From assembly GCA_022865845.1 (NCBI GenBank), contig JALHUC010000489.1:1-6081 (forward strand): a stretch of DNA of 6,081 bases. Reading direction: 5' to 3'. The notes under the pieces were generated by a model. That model worked only from the letters and a program-made list of their open reading frames with translations, was not told the DNA's origin and did not search any database. Made by a program: the position numbers and the translations under genes. Numbering within the stretch: position 1 is the first letter of the stretch; the number at the start of each line of letters is the position of its first letter. Shown in pieces: positions 1 to 5,621 of this stretch. This DNA comes from a bacterium (lineage in GTDB: Bacteria; BMS3Abin14).

Positions 1-60
1 CACCAACTCATTTACTGTCCTCACAATATGGTTCTCACCCTGCATCGTGTGTATCTGTGC

Positions 61-100
61 AAAAAGAAGGCCGCCCCTTTCGGGGCGACCATTTTTTGCA
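61..100 (-). terminator. Rho-independent terminator, duplicated copy
   Basis: This is the exact copy of the tRNA-Arg terminator at 418-460. A GC-rich stem (69-77 with 82-90, one mismatch, TTTC loop) is flanked by an A-run on the left and a T-run on the right, so it can act on both strands. Here it follows only a tRNA 3' fragment, so its practical role may be to end transcripts from the GIY-YIG gene at 156-371, whose stop codon lies about 65 bp upstream. Confidence 0.75.
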
Positions 101-119
101 TGGTACGCGATGCAGGATT
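101..119 (-). other. tRNA-Arg 3'-end remnant (19 nt including CCA)
   Basis: Bases 101-119 equal 461-479, the 3' end of the tRNA-Arg gene: CCA, discriminator A, the 3' strand of the acceptor stem, the 3' strand of the T stem and two bases of the T loop. From base 120 on, no tRNA sequence remains: the T-loop TTCG, the anticodon arm and the D arm are missing, so no tRNA can be made. A leftover tRNA 3' end is typical of attL/attR sites of tRNA-targeting integrases, but the duplication also runs 100 bp past the tRNA, which fits a general tandem duplication as well. Confidence 0.85.
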
Positions 120-144
120 TCCCCCTCGTTAACGCTACGGGGGA
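120..144 (-). repeat. GC-rich hairpin after GIY-YIG gene
   Basis: TCCCCC (120-125) pairs with GGGGGA (139-144). The 13-nt loop holds the 8-bp palindrome CGTTAACG (127-134). It lies 11 bp beyond the GIY-YIG stop codon on the minus strand and ends exactly where the tRNA-derived direct repeat begins. No T-tract follows, so it is not a standard terminator. It may protect the mRNA 3' end or mark the junction of the duplication. Confidence 0.5.
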
Positions 145-155
145 CAGGCTCACTC

Positions 156-371
156 CTATTGTGAGGACTCGTAAAGGAGGTCCCGCTTTCTCGAATGAGG
201 CAGGTTTTTCAGTTTTTTCTCCTGTTTGACCGCTTCCGCTTCAGAGAGAGGGCCTTTGAGATAATGGAAAGCTGGACTACCATGTTGACGAAGTCGGTTG
301 GGTGGGTCTGTGGTGATACCCACATACAATCGATCTCCTTTGGGAATAATGTAGACCCACCACCAACTCAT
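156..371 (-). CDS. Small stand-alone GIY-YIG nuclease-domain protein
   Basis: This 71-residue protein consists of one GIY-YIG domain. The residues expected of the family are visible: VYI (6-8), YVGIT (16-20) about ten residues later, NRLRQH (25-30) with the catalytic arginine, and a C-terminal helix with Glu51 and Lys55 resembling the E-x3-K of YhbQ/UPF0213-type proteins. Family members cut DNA; the role of the small stand-alone forms is mostly unclear. At 71 residues it is somewhat shorter than usual (about 80-100) because the segment between the arginine and the C-terminal helix is compact, but no key residue is lost. The start ATG is chosen because GAGG lies 7 nt upstream on the minus strand. 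The RBS and the first 11 bases sit inside the 119-bp direct repeat, and the gene is bracketed by a 12-bp inverted repeat. It lies directly downstream of the tRNA-Arg terminator. It may be a cargo or homing-type gene; that is inference. Confidence 0.75.
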   Translation of the reverse strand: MSWWWVYIIPKGDRLYVGITTDPPNRLRQHGSPAFHYLKGPLSEAEAVKQEKKLKNLPHSRKRDLLYESSQ

Positions 372-388
372 TTACTGTCCTCACAATA
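157..388. repeat. 12-bp inverted repeat bracketing the GIY-YIG gene
   Basis: TATTGTGAGGAC at 157-168 is exactly repeated in inverted orientation at 377-388, and again in repeat copy A at 17-28. With a one-base gap on each side the similarity continues inward through GTAAA and GAG, giving about 20 bp of terminal-repeat-like sequence. The left arm overlaps the stop codon of the GIY-YIG gene and the right arm holds its RBS. The bracketed unit is 232 bp, the size of a miniature mobile element. No target-site duplication is obvious immediately outside the arms. Confidence 0.6.
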
Positions 389-460
389 TGGTTCTCACCC
401 TGCATCGTGTGTATCTGTGCAAAAAGAAGGCCGCCCCTTTCGGGGCGACCATTTTTTGCA

Positions 461-479
<19 letters not shown>
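361..479. repeat. Direct repeat, copy B (119 bp)
   Basis: Exact copy of 1-119. This copy is joined to the intact tRNA-Arg gene on the right and to the whole GIY-YIG gene on the left. On the minus strand it therefore contains, in order, the tRNA 3' end, the terminator, and the GIY-YIG RBS and start codon. It is taken as the original arrangement because the tRNA is complete here. Confidence 0.97.
418..460 (-). terminator. Rho-independent terminator of tRNA-Arg
   Basis: A GC-rich stem (429-437 with 442-450, one mismatch at 431/448, TTTC loop) is followed on the minus strand by CTTCTTTTT. The structure is nearly symmetric: TGCAAAAA at 418-425 and TTTTTTGCA at 452-460 allow an outer stem, so it should also stop plus-strand transcription. 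It starts directly after the tRNA CCA end. Confidence 0.85.
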
Positions 480-537
<58 letters not shown>

Positions 538-616
538 TTATTATTAGTCCAACTTCCTGGTTCTTCCTACCCCTTGAGGGGGGAGGATAAGAGGAGGGGA
601 TGGAAAACAGTCCCCT
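538..616. other. Spacer with weak heptad pattern and small hairpins
   Basis: This non-coding spacer lies between the tRNA-Arg 5' end and the terminator of the thiamine-binding gene. It is pyrimidine-rich at 554-574 and purine-rich at 576-608, so the two halves can fold back on each other around CCCC-TTGA-GGGG (570-581). Some 7-bp units (TTCCTGG then TTCTTCC at 554-567; GGAGGAT at 582-588) resemble the clearer arrays elsewhere in the window. TTGAGGGG (574-581) is also inverted at 612-619. No gene is seen. Confidence 0.4.
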
Positions 617-617
617 C

Positions 618-642
618 AAAAATTCAAGGCCCACCAGGGCCT
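618..642 (-). terminator. Probable terminator of the thiamine-binding gene
   Basis: On the minus strand a perfect 6-bp GC-rich stem (AGGCCC at 627-632 with GGGCCT at 637-642, 4-nt loop) is followed by TTGAATTTTT. It is about 60 bp past the stop codon of the 701-1030 gene. The stem is short, so strength is uncertain. Confidence 0.55.
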
Positions 643-700
643 AAAATGAAATTCTAAGTATCACCGGGGTTGGTCCAAGTCAAGGATTGGGGAAGCAGAT

Positions 701-1030
701 CTATTCCACCTTCCTCCTCCCCTGTTCTCCATTCTTCAGTCGTTTCTCCACCGACGCCACTTTCCCCGCAGCGCTAGCATCCTTATCCCTTCGCTCATCA
801 ATCACTAACCGGGTCGAAACCCTCGCCGCACCCTTGTTGAAGGGAAGCCTGTGGAGCATGCGTACCGCCTCGAGGACCTCCTCCAGTGTTCCCTCCAAAA
901 CGGTACCCATGGGGGTAAGAGTATAACGGATGCCTGTATCCTCGAGGGCCCTGACCGCATCTGCCACGTAACGACTGAGGCTGGGAGTGCCCGTACCGAG
1001 AGGGACGACTGTAATTTCCGCGATAACCAT
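701..1030 (-). CDS. MTH1187-family thiamine-binding protein
   Basis: This 109-residue protein matches the MTH1187/YkoF-type thiamine-binding family (PF01910, formerly UPF0045/DUF77). The signature runs through the whole fold: AEITVVPLGTG (4-14), SRYVADAVRALEDTGIRYTLTPMGTVLEG (19-47) and the second half with RLVIDERRDK (74-83). Family members are small cytoplasmic ferredoxin-like folds that bind thiamine or related ligands; the physiological role is poorly known. The family body ends near residue 97. The extra tail KNGEQGRRKVE is encoded by a 7-bp-periodic purine array (704-738) and is probably repeat-derived. The ATG at 1030 has GAGG 12 nt upstream, a long spacing, and this RBS lies in the arm of an 11-bp inverted repeat. 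The gene is downstream of dnaK on the same strand but separated by a strong terminator, so it is likely a separate transcript. Confidence 0.9.
   Translation of the reverse strand: MVIAEITVVPLGTGTPSLSRYVADAVRALEDTGIRYTLTPMGTVLEGTLEEVLEAVRMLHRLPFNKGAARVSTRLVIDERRDKDASAAGKVASVEKRLKNGEQGRRKVE
704..738 (-). repeat. Heptad array inside 3' end of a coding sequence
   Basis: Five consecutive 7-bp units lie in phase (704-710, 711-717, 718-724, 725-731, 732-738). On the minus strand four of the five begin GAA and the middle one begins CAG. Units such as GAAGGTG recur in the array at 1077-1111. This stretch encodes the last residues of the thiamine-binding protein. It appears to be an intergenic repeat that has become part of the reading frame. 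Confidence 0.6.
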
Positions 1031-1033
1031 GAT

Positions 1034-1076
1034 CGGATTTTACCTCATTGATTGTGATGTTAACAGGTAAAATCCG
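1034..1076 (-). promoter_or_regulatory. Inverted repeat overlapping the RBS of the thiamine-binding gene
   Basis: CGGATTTTACC (1034-1044) and GGTAAAATCCG (1066-1076) form a perfect 11-bp inverted repeat with a 21-nt loop containing the palindrome TGTTAACA (1058-1065). In the minus-strand mRNA the start-proximal arm includes the GG of the GAGG Shine-Dalgarno and ends 3 nt before the ATG. Folding would hinder ribosome binding, so translational control is plausible. It could equally be a DNA operator. No TPP riboswitch core is seen. Confidence 0.55.
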
Positions 1077-1148
1077 GAAGGATGAATAGGGAATAAGGAA
1101 GGTGGAAGTAATACACAGGTTCTATTCAACCTCCCCTCTTCTCTATTC
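1077..1148. repeat. Heptad-phased inverted arrays (GAANNNN / TTC-side)
   Basis: Five units beginning GAA lie in strict 7-bp phase at 1077-1111 (for example GAAGGAT, GAATAGG, GAAGGTG). After a 9-nt spacer, four inverted units lie at 1121-1148; on the minus strand these read like GAATAGA and GAAGAGG. Aligning the two arms unit by unit gives about 21 matches in 28 positions, so a long imperfect hairpin is possible. No T-tract follows. Confidence 0.65.
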
Positions 1149-1156
1149 CATATCCA

Positions 1157-1181
1157 GGAACTGAGGCCCTTCCTCAGTTCC
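1157..1181. repeat. Perfect 10-bp hairpin
   Basis: GGAACTGAGG (1157-1166) and CCTCAGTTCC (1172-1181) form a perfect stem with a 5-nt loop. Neither strand has a T-tract after it, so it is not a typical terminator. It sits in the leader region of the thiamine-binding gene, about 130 bp upstream of the start, and could be an mRNA structure or a protein binding site. The rest of 1182-1231 shows nothing clear; a weak minus-strand promoter (TTGAAG, 16 bp, TATGGA) can be read near 1207-1234. Confidence 0.5.
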
Positions 1182-1231
1182 CCTTCTCCATAAGAAGCTT
1201 CATTCACTCCATAGGGGTCAGTTTCTTTGCT

Positions 1232-1342
1232 TCAATTGTGGCAGCCTGGGCAGGACCACAGGAGTACTACTGCCAGCACAACGGAAGTAGCAGGCGACAG
1301 GAGCGATCTGATCCCACTTAATATCGACGATTCCGGAATCAT
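1232..1342 (-). CDS. Doubtful 36-residue ORF with TM segment and CPGCH end
   Basis: From ATG at 1342 the minus strand reads 36 residues: a short N-terminus, a hydrophobic segment (about residues 18-29, SVVLAVVLLW) and the end CPGCHN before TGA. CPGCH fits the CXXCH heme-attachment motif of c-type cytochromes, and an N-terminal membrane anchor before the heme motif is usual in them, but nothing cytochrome-like remains after the motif. GGAGG lies only 1 nt from the ATG, a poor spacing. The ORF begins 16 bp after the dnaK terminator. It may be a remnant of a membrane cytochrome or lipoprotein, or chance. The frame stays open for dozens of codons after the TGA, without recognisable homology. Confidence 0.2.
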   Translation of the reverse strand: MIPESSILSGIRSLLSPATSVVLAVVLLWSCPGCHN

Positions 1343-1357
1343 GCCTCCACCTTTTGT

Positions 1358-1395
1358 GAAAAAAAGGGCTCGGCGGAAAGAAACTCCGCCGAGCC
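1358..1395 (-). terminator. Strong rho-independent terminator of dnaK
   Basis: A perfect 11-bp GC-rich stem (1367-1377 with 1385-1395, 7-nt loop) is followed on the minus strand by CCTTTTTTT. It lies 25 bp past the dnaK stop codon and should end the dnaK transcript. Confidence 0.93.
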
Positions 1396-1420
1396 GTCGA
1401 AATATCAGGTTCAAAATGCT

Positions 1421-3334
1421 TTACGCGTCAGTGTCAGCGTCTGTATCTGTGTATTCGGCGTCAACAACATCATCGTCGCTTTCACCTGGATCCCCGGAAG
1501 CAGTTGGATCCCCTTCAGTGGTGCCGGCCTCGCTCTGCGCGGCCTGGTAGAGAACCTCGGCAAGTTTGTGGGAGGCTTTACTGATCTCCTCAATTGCGCT
1601 CTCCATCTCGCCCTTGTCAGAGCCCTTGATGGCCTCACGCCCCTTTTCGAGAGAATCCTCTATATTTTTCGCATTCTCCTCCTCGATCTTGTCGCGATTC
1701 TCCTTGAGGTTCTTTTCAACCTCGTAAACCAGGTTATCGAGTCTGTTGCGAACCTCGACGGTCTCTTTCTTGAGGCGGTCTTCCTCGCCATGGGACTCGG
1801 CATCGGACACCATGCGATCGACCTCATCGTCAGACAGGCCGCTGGACGCCTCGATCTTGATGGACTGCTCCTTACCGGTCGCGGTGTCTTTAGCGGACAC
1901 GTTCACGATACCGTCAGCGTCGATGTTGAAAGTCACCTCGACCTTCGGCATCCCACGAGGCGCGGGAGGAAGTCCAATGAGGTGGAACTTTCCGAGGGTC
2001 CGGTTATCAGCGGCCATCTGCCTTTCACCCTGGAGCACGTGTATCTCCACCTGGGTCTGATTATCATCCGCAGTGGTAAAGGTCTCCGACTTGCGATGGG
2101 GTATGGTGGTATTTCTCTGAATGAGGACGGTCATGACACCGCCCAGGGTCTCGATACCCATTGAGAGAGGAGTCACGTCGAGCAGAAGAACATCCTTGAC
2201 CTCTCCTGACAGCACGCCCGCCTGGACCGCCGCGCCCAGGGCAACGACTTCGTCCGGGTTGACCCCCCTGTGGGGCTCCTTCCCAAACAGATCCTGAACA
2301 GCCTTCTGAACCATGGGGATTCTTGTGGAACCACCAACCAGGATCACCTCATCAATATCGGCCGGTTTGAGACCGGCATCTTTTAAGGCCTGTTTGCACG
2401 GACCAATGGTCCTCTTAACAAGATCACCGATCATCTGCTCGAACTTGGCCAGGGTCAGCTTGATGTTGAGATGTTTAGGACCGCTCTGGTCGGCTGTGAC
2501 GAAGGGCAGGTTGATGTCGGTTTCCTGGGTAGTGGAAAGCTCAATTTTGGCCTTTTCCGCAGCCTCCTTGAGCCTCTGCATGGCCATGGGATCGCCCGAC
2601 AAGTCTATCCCCTGGTCCTTCTTGAACTCCACCACCAGGTAGTCGATGATGACCTGGTCGATATTGTCGCCGCCCAGATGAGTATCGCCGTTAGTGCTCT
2701 TGACCTCTACCACGTTGTCACCGACCTCGAGAATGGAGATGTCAAAAGTACCTCCACCAAAGTCGTAAACCGCGATCTTTTCATCGGCCTTCTTATCCAG
2801 ACCGTAGGCCAGCGCCGCGGCTGTAGGTTCGTTAACGATACGAAGCACCTCGAGACCGGCGATCTTGCCGGCGTCCTTGGTGGCCTGTCTCTGGCTGTCG
2901 TTGAAATAGGCCGGAACAGTGATGACAGCCTGTGTAACCTTTTCGCCCAGATAGTCCTCAGCCGCCTTCTTCAGCTTCTGAAGGATCATGGCGGAAATCT
3001 CCGGAGGAGTGTAGCTTTTGCCGTCGATCTTGACCACCACGTTACCGGAACCGTCCTTATCCACTTTGTAAGGTACGATCTTGATCTCCTCGGGAACCTC
3101 TTTCAGACGCCTTCCCATGAACCGCTTGATGGAGTAGACCGTTCTCTCCGGATTGGTTACGGCCTGCCGCTTGGCTACCTGGCCAACAAGACGCCCGTTG
3201 TCGTTGGTGAAAGCCGCAACAGAAGGTGTGGTTCGTCCGCCCTCTTCGTTGGGAATGATCTTGGGGCTCCCTCCCTCCATAACAGCAACGGCCGAGTAGG
3301 TCGTTCCAAGGTCGATCCCTATTACTTTTCCCAT
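1421..3334 (-). CDS. dnaK: Chaperone protein DnaK (Hsp70)
   Basis: This 637-residue protein is full length for bacterial DnaK (about 610-640). It is the cytoplasmic ATP-driven chaperone that works with DnaJ and GrpE. Visible in order: phosphate-1 motif [12 protein letters not shown] (5-16), Lys70 in SIKRFMG, connect-1 with [11 protein letters not shown] (168-178), phosphate-2 [10 protein letters not shown] (191-200) with the conserved autophosphorylation threonine at 196, adenosine motif GGSTRIP (334-340), interdomain linker DVLLLDVTP (381-389), substrate-binding beta domain to about 500, helical lid to about 600, and an acidic tail with DDVVDAEY (621-628). The tail ends in a TD/DA-rich stretch (TDTDADTDA) instead of the usual EEVD-like end. 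The ATG at 3334 is chosen because AAGGAGG lies 9 nt upstream and the family begins here; the frame remains open another 48 codons upstream without DnaK similarity. It is transcribed alone: grpE and dnaJ are not adjacent in the window. Confidence 0.98.
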   Translation of the reverse strand: MGKVIGIDLGTTYSAVAVMEGGSPKIIPNEEGGRTTPSVAAFTNDNGRLVGQVAKRQAVTNPERTVYSIKRFMGRRLKEVPEEIKIVPYKVDKDGSGNVVVKIDGKSYTPPEISAMILQKLKKAAEDYLGEKVTQAVITVPAYFNDSQRQATKDAGKIAGLEVLRIVNEPTAAALAYGLDKKADEKIAVYDFGGGTFDISILEVGDNVVEVKSTNGDTHLGGDNIDQVIIDYLVVEFKKDQGIDLSGDPMAMQRLKEAAEKAKIELSTTQETDINLPFVTADQSGPKHLNIKLTLAKFEQMIGDLVKRTIGPCKQALKDAGLKPADIDEVILVGGSTRIPMVQKAVQDLFGKEPHRGVNPDEVVALGAAVQAGVLSGEVKDVLLLDVTPLSMGIETLGGVMTVLIQRNTTIPHRKSETFTTADDNQTQVEIHVLQGERQMAADNRTLGKFHLIGLPPAPRGMPKVEVTFNIDADGIVNVSAKDTATGKEQSIKIEASSGLSDDEVDRMVSDAESHGEEDRLKKETVEVRNRLDNLVYEVEKNLKENRDKIEEENAKNIEDSLEKGREAIKGSDKGEMESAIEEISKASHKLAEVLYQAAQSEAGTTEGDPTASGDPGESDDDVVDAEYTDTDADTDA

Positions 3335-3343
3335 GGTGCTGTA

Positions 3344-3429
3344 CCTCCTTAAATGCTCTTTATATTTAAAGAAACGGTTAATTGATCTTCTAATGTGTGT
3401 AAAAATAACCATGCTATGGGCCATGTCAA
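3344..3429 (-). promoter_or_regulatory. dnaK promoter (sigma-70 type) and RBS
   Basis: On the minus strand a perfect TTGACA (3424-3429), a 16-bp spacer and TATTTT (3402-3407, four of six consensus bases) lie upstream of dnaK, giving a leader of about 60 nt. AAGGAGG (3344-3350) is the RBS, 9 nt from the ATG. No CIRCE element (TTAGCACTC/GAGTGCTAA) and no convincing sigma-32 site are seen, so heat-shock control is not visible from the sequence. Confidence 0.6.
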
Positions 3430-3440
3430 TGAAAGACAGG

Positions 3441-3558
3441 GAACGCAGAACGCAGAAAACGGATTGCTGGGCCTTCATTTGTTGTCAAAGGGTTCTTTCC
3501 AAGGTTTTCTTCTGTGTTCCGTGTTCTGGGTTCTGGGTTCTGGGTTCTGGGTTCTTAA
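3441..3558. repeat. Heptad arrays in the dnaK-pcnB divergent spacer
   Basis: Left arm: GAACGCA twice then GAAAACG (3441-3461). Right arm: seven TTCNNNN units in phase (3510-3558), including TTCTGGG four times in perfect tandem (3524-3551). On the minus strand the right arm reads GAACCCA units, so the two arms are inverted relatives differing mainly by one base per heptad (GAACGCA against GAACCCA) and could pair around a loop of about 48 nt. The arms lie between the dnaK promoter and pcnB; the left arm is 12 bp upstream of the dnaK -35. Exact tandem units make copy-number change by slippage possible. Confidence 0.75.
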
Positions 3559-3564
3559 TTTTGC

Positions 3565-3635
3565 CAAGCAGGCAGGCACCGTAGACTTTCATTAATGCCA
3601 ACCTGCTTGACAAAATTGACATATAGGCCTAGTTA
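3565..3635 (+). promoter_or_regulatory. pcnB upstream region: inverted repeat and tentative promoter
   Basis: CAAGCAGG (3565-3572) is inverted at 3602-3609 (CCTGCTTG). The second arm overlaps a TTGACA at 3607-3612, and another TTGACA follows at 3616-3621. The best -10 at 17 bp from the first is TAGTTA (3630-3635), a poor match, which would put the transcript start only a few bases before the pcnB ATG at 3644. A promoter here is plausible; its exact position is uncertain. Confidence 0.35.
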
Positions 3636-3643
3636 AAGGGGCA

Positions 3644-4915
3644 ATGCGCAGCAGATCCGAGAATTCGACGCTACATCCAGAACCTATCATCGTTCCCCGC
3701 TCGGAACATTCACTTTCCCGTTCCAGTATCGACCCCGACGCCCTTAAGGTCCTCTACCGCCTCAATCGCCACGGCCATATCGCCTACCTCGTCGGTGGGG
3801 GGGTCAGGGATCTGCTGCTGGGGAAAAAACCCAAAGACTTTGACATCAGCACCTCAGCTCACCCTCATGAGATCAAAAAGATCTTCGGCAACTGCCGCCT
3901 TATTGGTCGCCGATTCCGTCTCGCTCACATCCATTTCAGGGGTGGAAAGATCATTGAGGTCTCAACCTTCCGGGCCATTTCCGAGATCAACCAGGAGGAC
4001 GGACCGGTCAGCTCGGACAACACCTTCGGCACACCGTGGGAGGATGCCTTTCGAAGGGATTTCACCGTAAACGCCCTTTTTTACAACATTTCCGATTTTT
4101 CGGTGATCGACTATGTCAACGGCTTGAAGGACCTGGAAAACCGGCTGATCCGATGCATTGGTGACCCTGAAGTCCGTTTCCGCGAGGACCCTATCCGCAT
4201 GCTGCGCGGAATCAGGTTCGCCGCATTGCTCGATTGTGATCTTGACTCTGAGAGTGAGCGGCTCATCAGGGAGTCAAAAGATGACATATGGGAAGGCGCC
4301 ACATCCAGGATTCTGGAGGAGATCATCCGCATGATGGGTCGGGGCACAGCGGCCAGTGCATTTGACCGTCTTCAGGAACTCGGTCTGCTCTCAACCCTTT
4401 TCCCCGAGATAGACCAACACATCAGGATAGAAGGTGGCGATTTCTACCACGACGTTTTTTCAAAACTGGACAAACGGTTTCACTCAGGCGAGACCCCGGA
4501 TCCTTGGCTTATCTTCGCCTGCCTGTTCTACCCCTATTTTGATTTCATTTATCGAGGGAGTTCCGGTGACGATCTTTTGAAACTGGCTCGAGACGCCATT
4601 TCGCCTATCTGTCGGCGTATCCAGGTACCCAAGCGGATGCAGGATATCATCAGGCAGATCCTGGCGGCACAGGTCCGCCTTTTCGACGTTCGCGGAAGCA
4701 GATTCAAACCACGTACGGTCCTGCGGAAAGCCTATTTCAGGGACGCCTTTACTCTATTTGAGATCGTGGCCTCTACCACCTCGGGAGGCAGGGAACTCAT
4801 CAGTGAGTGGCAGAAACTTGAGGGTCCTTCACCTTCTCAAAAACCTGACCCAAAGCGGACCCGTCGAAGGAGAAAGCGTGGCCCCAAACCCCCTGCTACT
4901 ACGCCCGCAGGATAA
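3644..4915 (+). CDS. pcnB: Poly(A) polymerase I (PcnB)
   Basis: This 423-residue protein adds poly(A) tails to RNA 3' ends, marking them for decay. It belongs to the class II nucleotidyltransferases, like the CCA-adding enzymes. The catalytic core is clear: LVGGGVRDLLLG (49-60), KDFDIST (64-70) with the metal-binding aspartates Asp65 and Asp67, RRDFTVNALFYN (137-148) and EDPIRMLRGIRFAA (181-194), then a helical C-terminal domain and a very basic tail (RTRRRRKRGPK, about 405-415), as in PcnB of Proteobacteria. The N-terminal PRSEHSLSRSSIDPDALKVLYRL and the NCRLIGRRFRLAHI segment are the PcnB rather than CCA-enzyme pattern. The RBS before ATG 3644 is weak (AAAGGGG ending 2 nt before the ATG), and about 14 residues precede the conserved region. 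Its 3' end overlaps the next gene by 38 bp, so the two are likely co-transcribed. Confidence 0.92.
   Translation: MRSRSENSTLHPEPIIVPRSEHSLSRSSIDPDALKVLYRLNRHGHIAYLVGGGVRDLLLGKKPKDFDISTSAHPHEIKKIFGNCRLIGRRFRLAHIHFRGGKIIEVSTFRAISEINQEDGPVSSDNTFGTPWEDAFRRDFTVNALFYNISDFSVIDYVNGLKDLENRLIRCIGDPEVRFREDPIRMLRGIRFAALLDCDLDSESERLIRESKDDIWEGATSRILEEIIRMMGRGTAASAFDRLQELGLLSTLFPEIDQHIRIEGGDFYHDVFSKLDKRFHSGETPDPWLIFACLFYPYFDFIYRGSSGDDLLKLARDAISPICRRIQVPKRMQDIIRQILAAQVRLFDVRGSRFKPRTVLRKAYFRDAFTLFEIVASTTSGGRELISEWQKLEGPSPSQKPDPKRTRRRRKRGPKPPATTPAG
4867..4880 (+). promoter_or_regulatory. RBS and GTG start of the trmJ-like gene
   Basis: AAGGAG (4867-4872) is 5 nt upstream of GTG at 4878. This decides the start: it lies inside the 3' end of pcnB, where the same bases encode the basic tail. 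The methyltransferase fold begins about 13 residues after this GTG, as expected. The longer reading from ATG 4758 has no such RBS and no family similarity in its first 40 residues. Confidence 0.8.
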
Positions 4916-5621
4916 CATTACGATCATCCTCCACCGACCTGCCATTCCCGAGAACATAGGATCAGTCGCCCGGGCCATGCGGAACACCGGATTTTCCAGG
5001 CTTATCATCTCCTGCCCCGAAACCGTGGACTGGCCTACCGCCGGTAAACTGGCCGTTTCGGCCGCCGACATTCTTGACAGGGCTCCCCGATGCGGTTCCC
5101 TGGAAGAAGCCATCGCCCTCTCTGAAGCCAGGTACCTCGTGGGAACCACCGGCAGGAGCAGAAGATATTGGCAGTCCGCCGAGATCGGGGCTGCAGCCTC
5201 CCAGATCCTCAGCCGTTCAATTTCAGGGGGAACCGCCCTGCTTTTTGGTCCGGAAAGTACCGGCTTAACCAATGAGGAGCTGACACTCTGCCACACGACA
5301 GTAACCATACCTTTCGATGGAGAACTGGCCAGTTACAACCTGGCGCAAGCGGTCCTGCTCGTTCTGTTCACCCTCATGATCCAGGCCCAGCCGGAAGACC
5401 GGCCGGATTCCCCTGACTCTGCCTCCTTCGAGGAGGTTGAAGGGATGTATGCCCACATTCAGGAGCTCCTCACTGAGGTCGGGTTCCTGTGGGAGGACAA
5501 CCCGGATCATATGATGAAGGCAGTGAGGGAGTTCGTGAACCGAGCGGAGCCAGTGGAGCAGGAAGTCAAGATGATCAGGGGTGTTTGCCGTAAGTTGCTG
5601 TATCATCTAAGGAACAAGTAA
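4878..5621 (+). CDS. trmJ: TrmJ-like tRNA/rRNA 2'-O-methyltransferase (SPOUT, TrmH family)
   Basis: At 247 residues it is the size of E. coli TrmJ, which 2'-O-methylates position 32 in the tRNA anticodon loop with S-adenosylmethionine. The SPOUT knot motifs are visible: motif 1 RPAIPENIGSVARAMRNTG (20-38) with the conserved Asn and Arg, motif 2 LLFGPESTGLTNEEL (121-135), and motif 3 ASYNLAQAV (151-159). A C-terminal helical extension follows (about 180-247), as in TrmJ. The protein should be cytoplasmic and dimeric. It starts with GTG inside pcnB in another frame, a typical sign of translational coupling, so pcnB and this gene form an RNA-metabolism operon. TrmJ is the best family guess; a different TrmH-family target (rRNA or another tRNA position) cannot be excluded. 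The last 53 bases form one arm of a long hairpin that continues past the stop. Confidence 0.85.
   Translation: MAPNPLLLRPQDNITIILHRPAIPENIGSVARAMRNTGFSRLIISCPETVDWPTAGKLAVSAADILDRAPRCGSLEEAIALSEARYLVGTTGRSRRYWQSAEIGAAASQILSRSISGGTALLFGPESTGLTNEELTLCHTTVTIPFDGELASYNLAQAVLLVLFTLMIQAQPEDRPDSPDSASFEEVEGMYAHIQELLTEVGFLWEDNPDHMMKAVREFVNRAEPVEQEVKMIRGVCRKLLYHLRNK

Larger units (their letters stand above)
1..119. repeat. Direct repeat, copy A (exact, at least 119 bp)
   Basis: Every base of 1-119 equals the base 360 positions further on (361-479); the copies first differ at 120 (t) against 480 (c). The left limit is unknown because the window starts inside the repeat. Read on the minus strand the copy holds the last 19 nt of a tRNA-Arg, the tRNA terminator hairpin, a Shine-Dalgarno GAGG, and an ATG at 9-11 that begins MSW, as the GIY-YIG gene does. 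A second copy of that gene may therefore start here and run off the left edge. Zero divergence means a very recent duplication, gene conversion, or an assembly artefact. Confidence 0.97.

Noticed and set aside
1232..1342. Selenocysteine reading of the TGA after CPGCHN
   Set aside because: The downstream frame shows no recognisable protein and no clear SECIS-like hairpin directly after the TGA; the 10-bp hairpin is about 50 nt further on.
2471..3352. 293-residue plus-strand open frame opposite dnaK
   Set aside because: It lies entirely on the complement of a certain dnaK gene, has no RBS or recognisable domain, and is explained by the codon bias of the opposite strand.
3344..3440. CIRCE or sigma-32 heat-shock control of dnaK
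   Set aside because: No TTAGCACTC/GAGTGCTAA pair and no correctly spaced CTTGAA/CCCCAT elements are present in the leader or promoter region.
3335..3478. 48-codon N-terminal extension of DnaK
   Set aside because: The frame is open, but the extension covers the dnaK RBS, promoter and heptad repeats and has no DnaK similarity; AAGGAGG before the ATG at 3334 settles the start.
3441..3558. CRISPR array
   Set aside because: Units are 7 bp and contiguous with no spacers; this is a short tandem repeat.
4758..4877. Longer start for the trmJ-like protein
   Set aside because: It lies inside conserved pcnB, lacks an RBS, and adds 40 residues absent from the family.
4829..5308. 159-residue minus-strand open frame opposite pcnB/trmJ
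   Set aside because: Antisense shadow of two well-supported genes; no domain or RBS.
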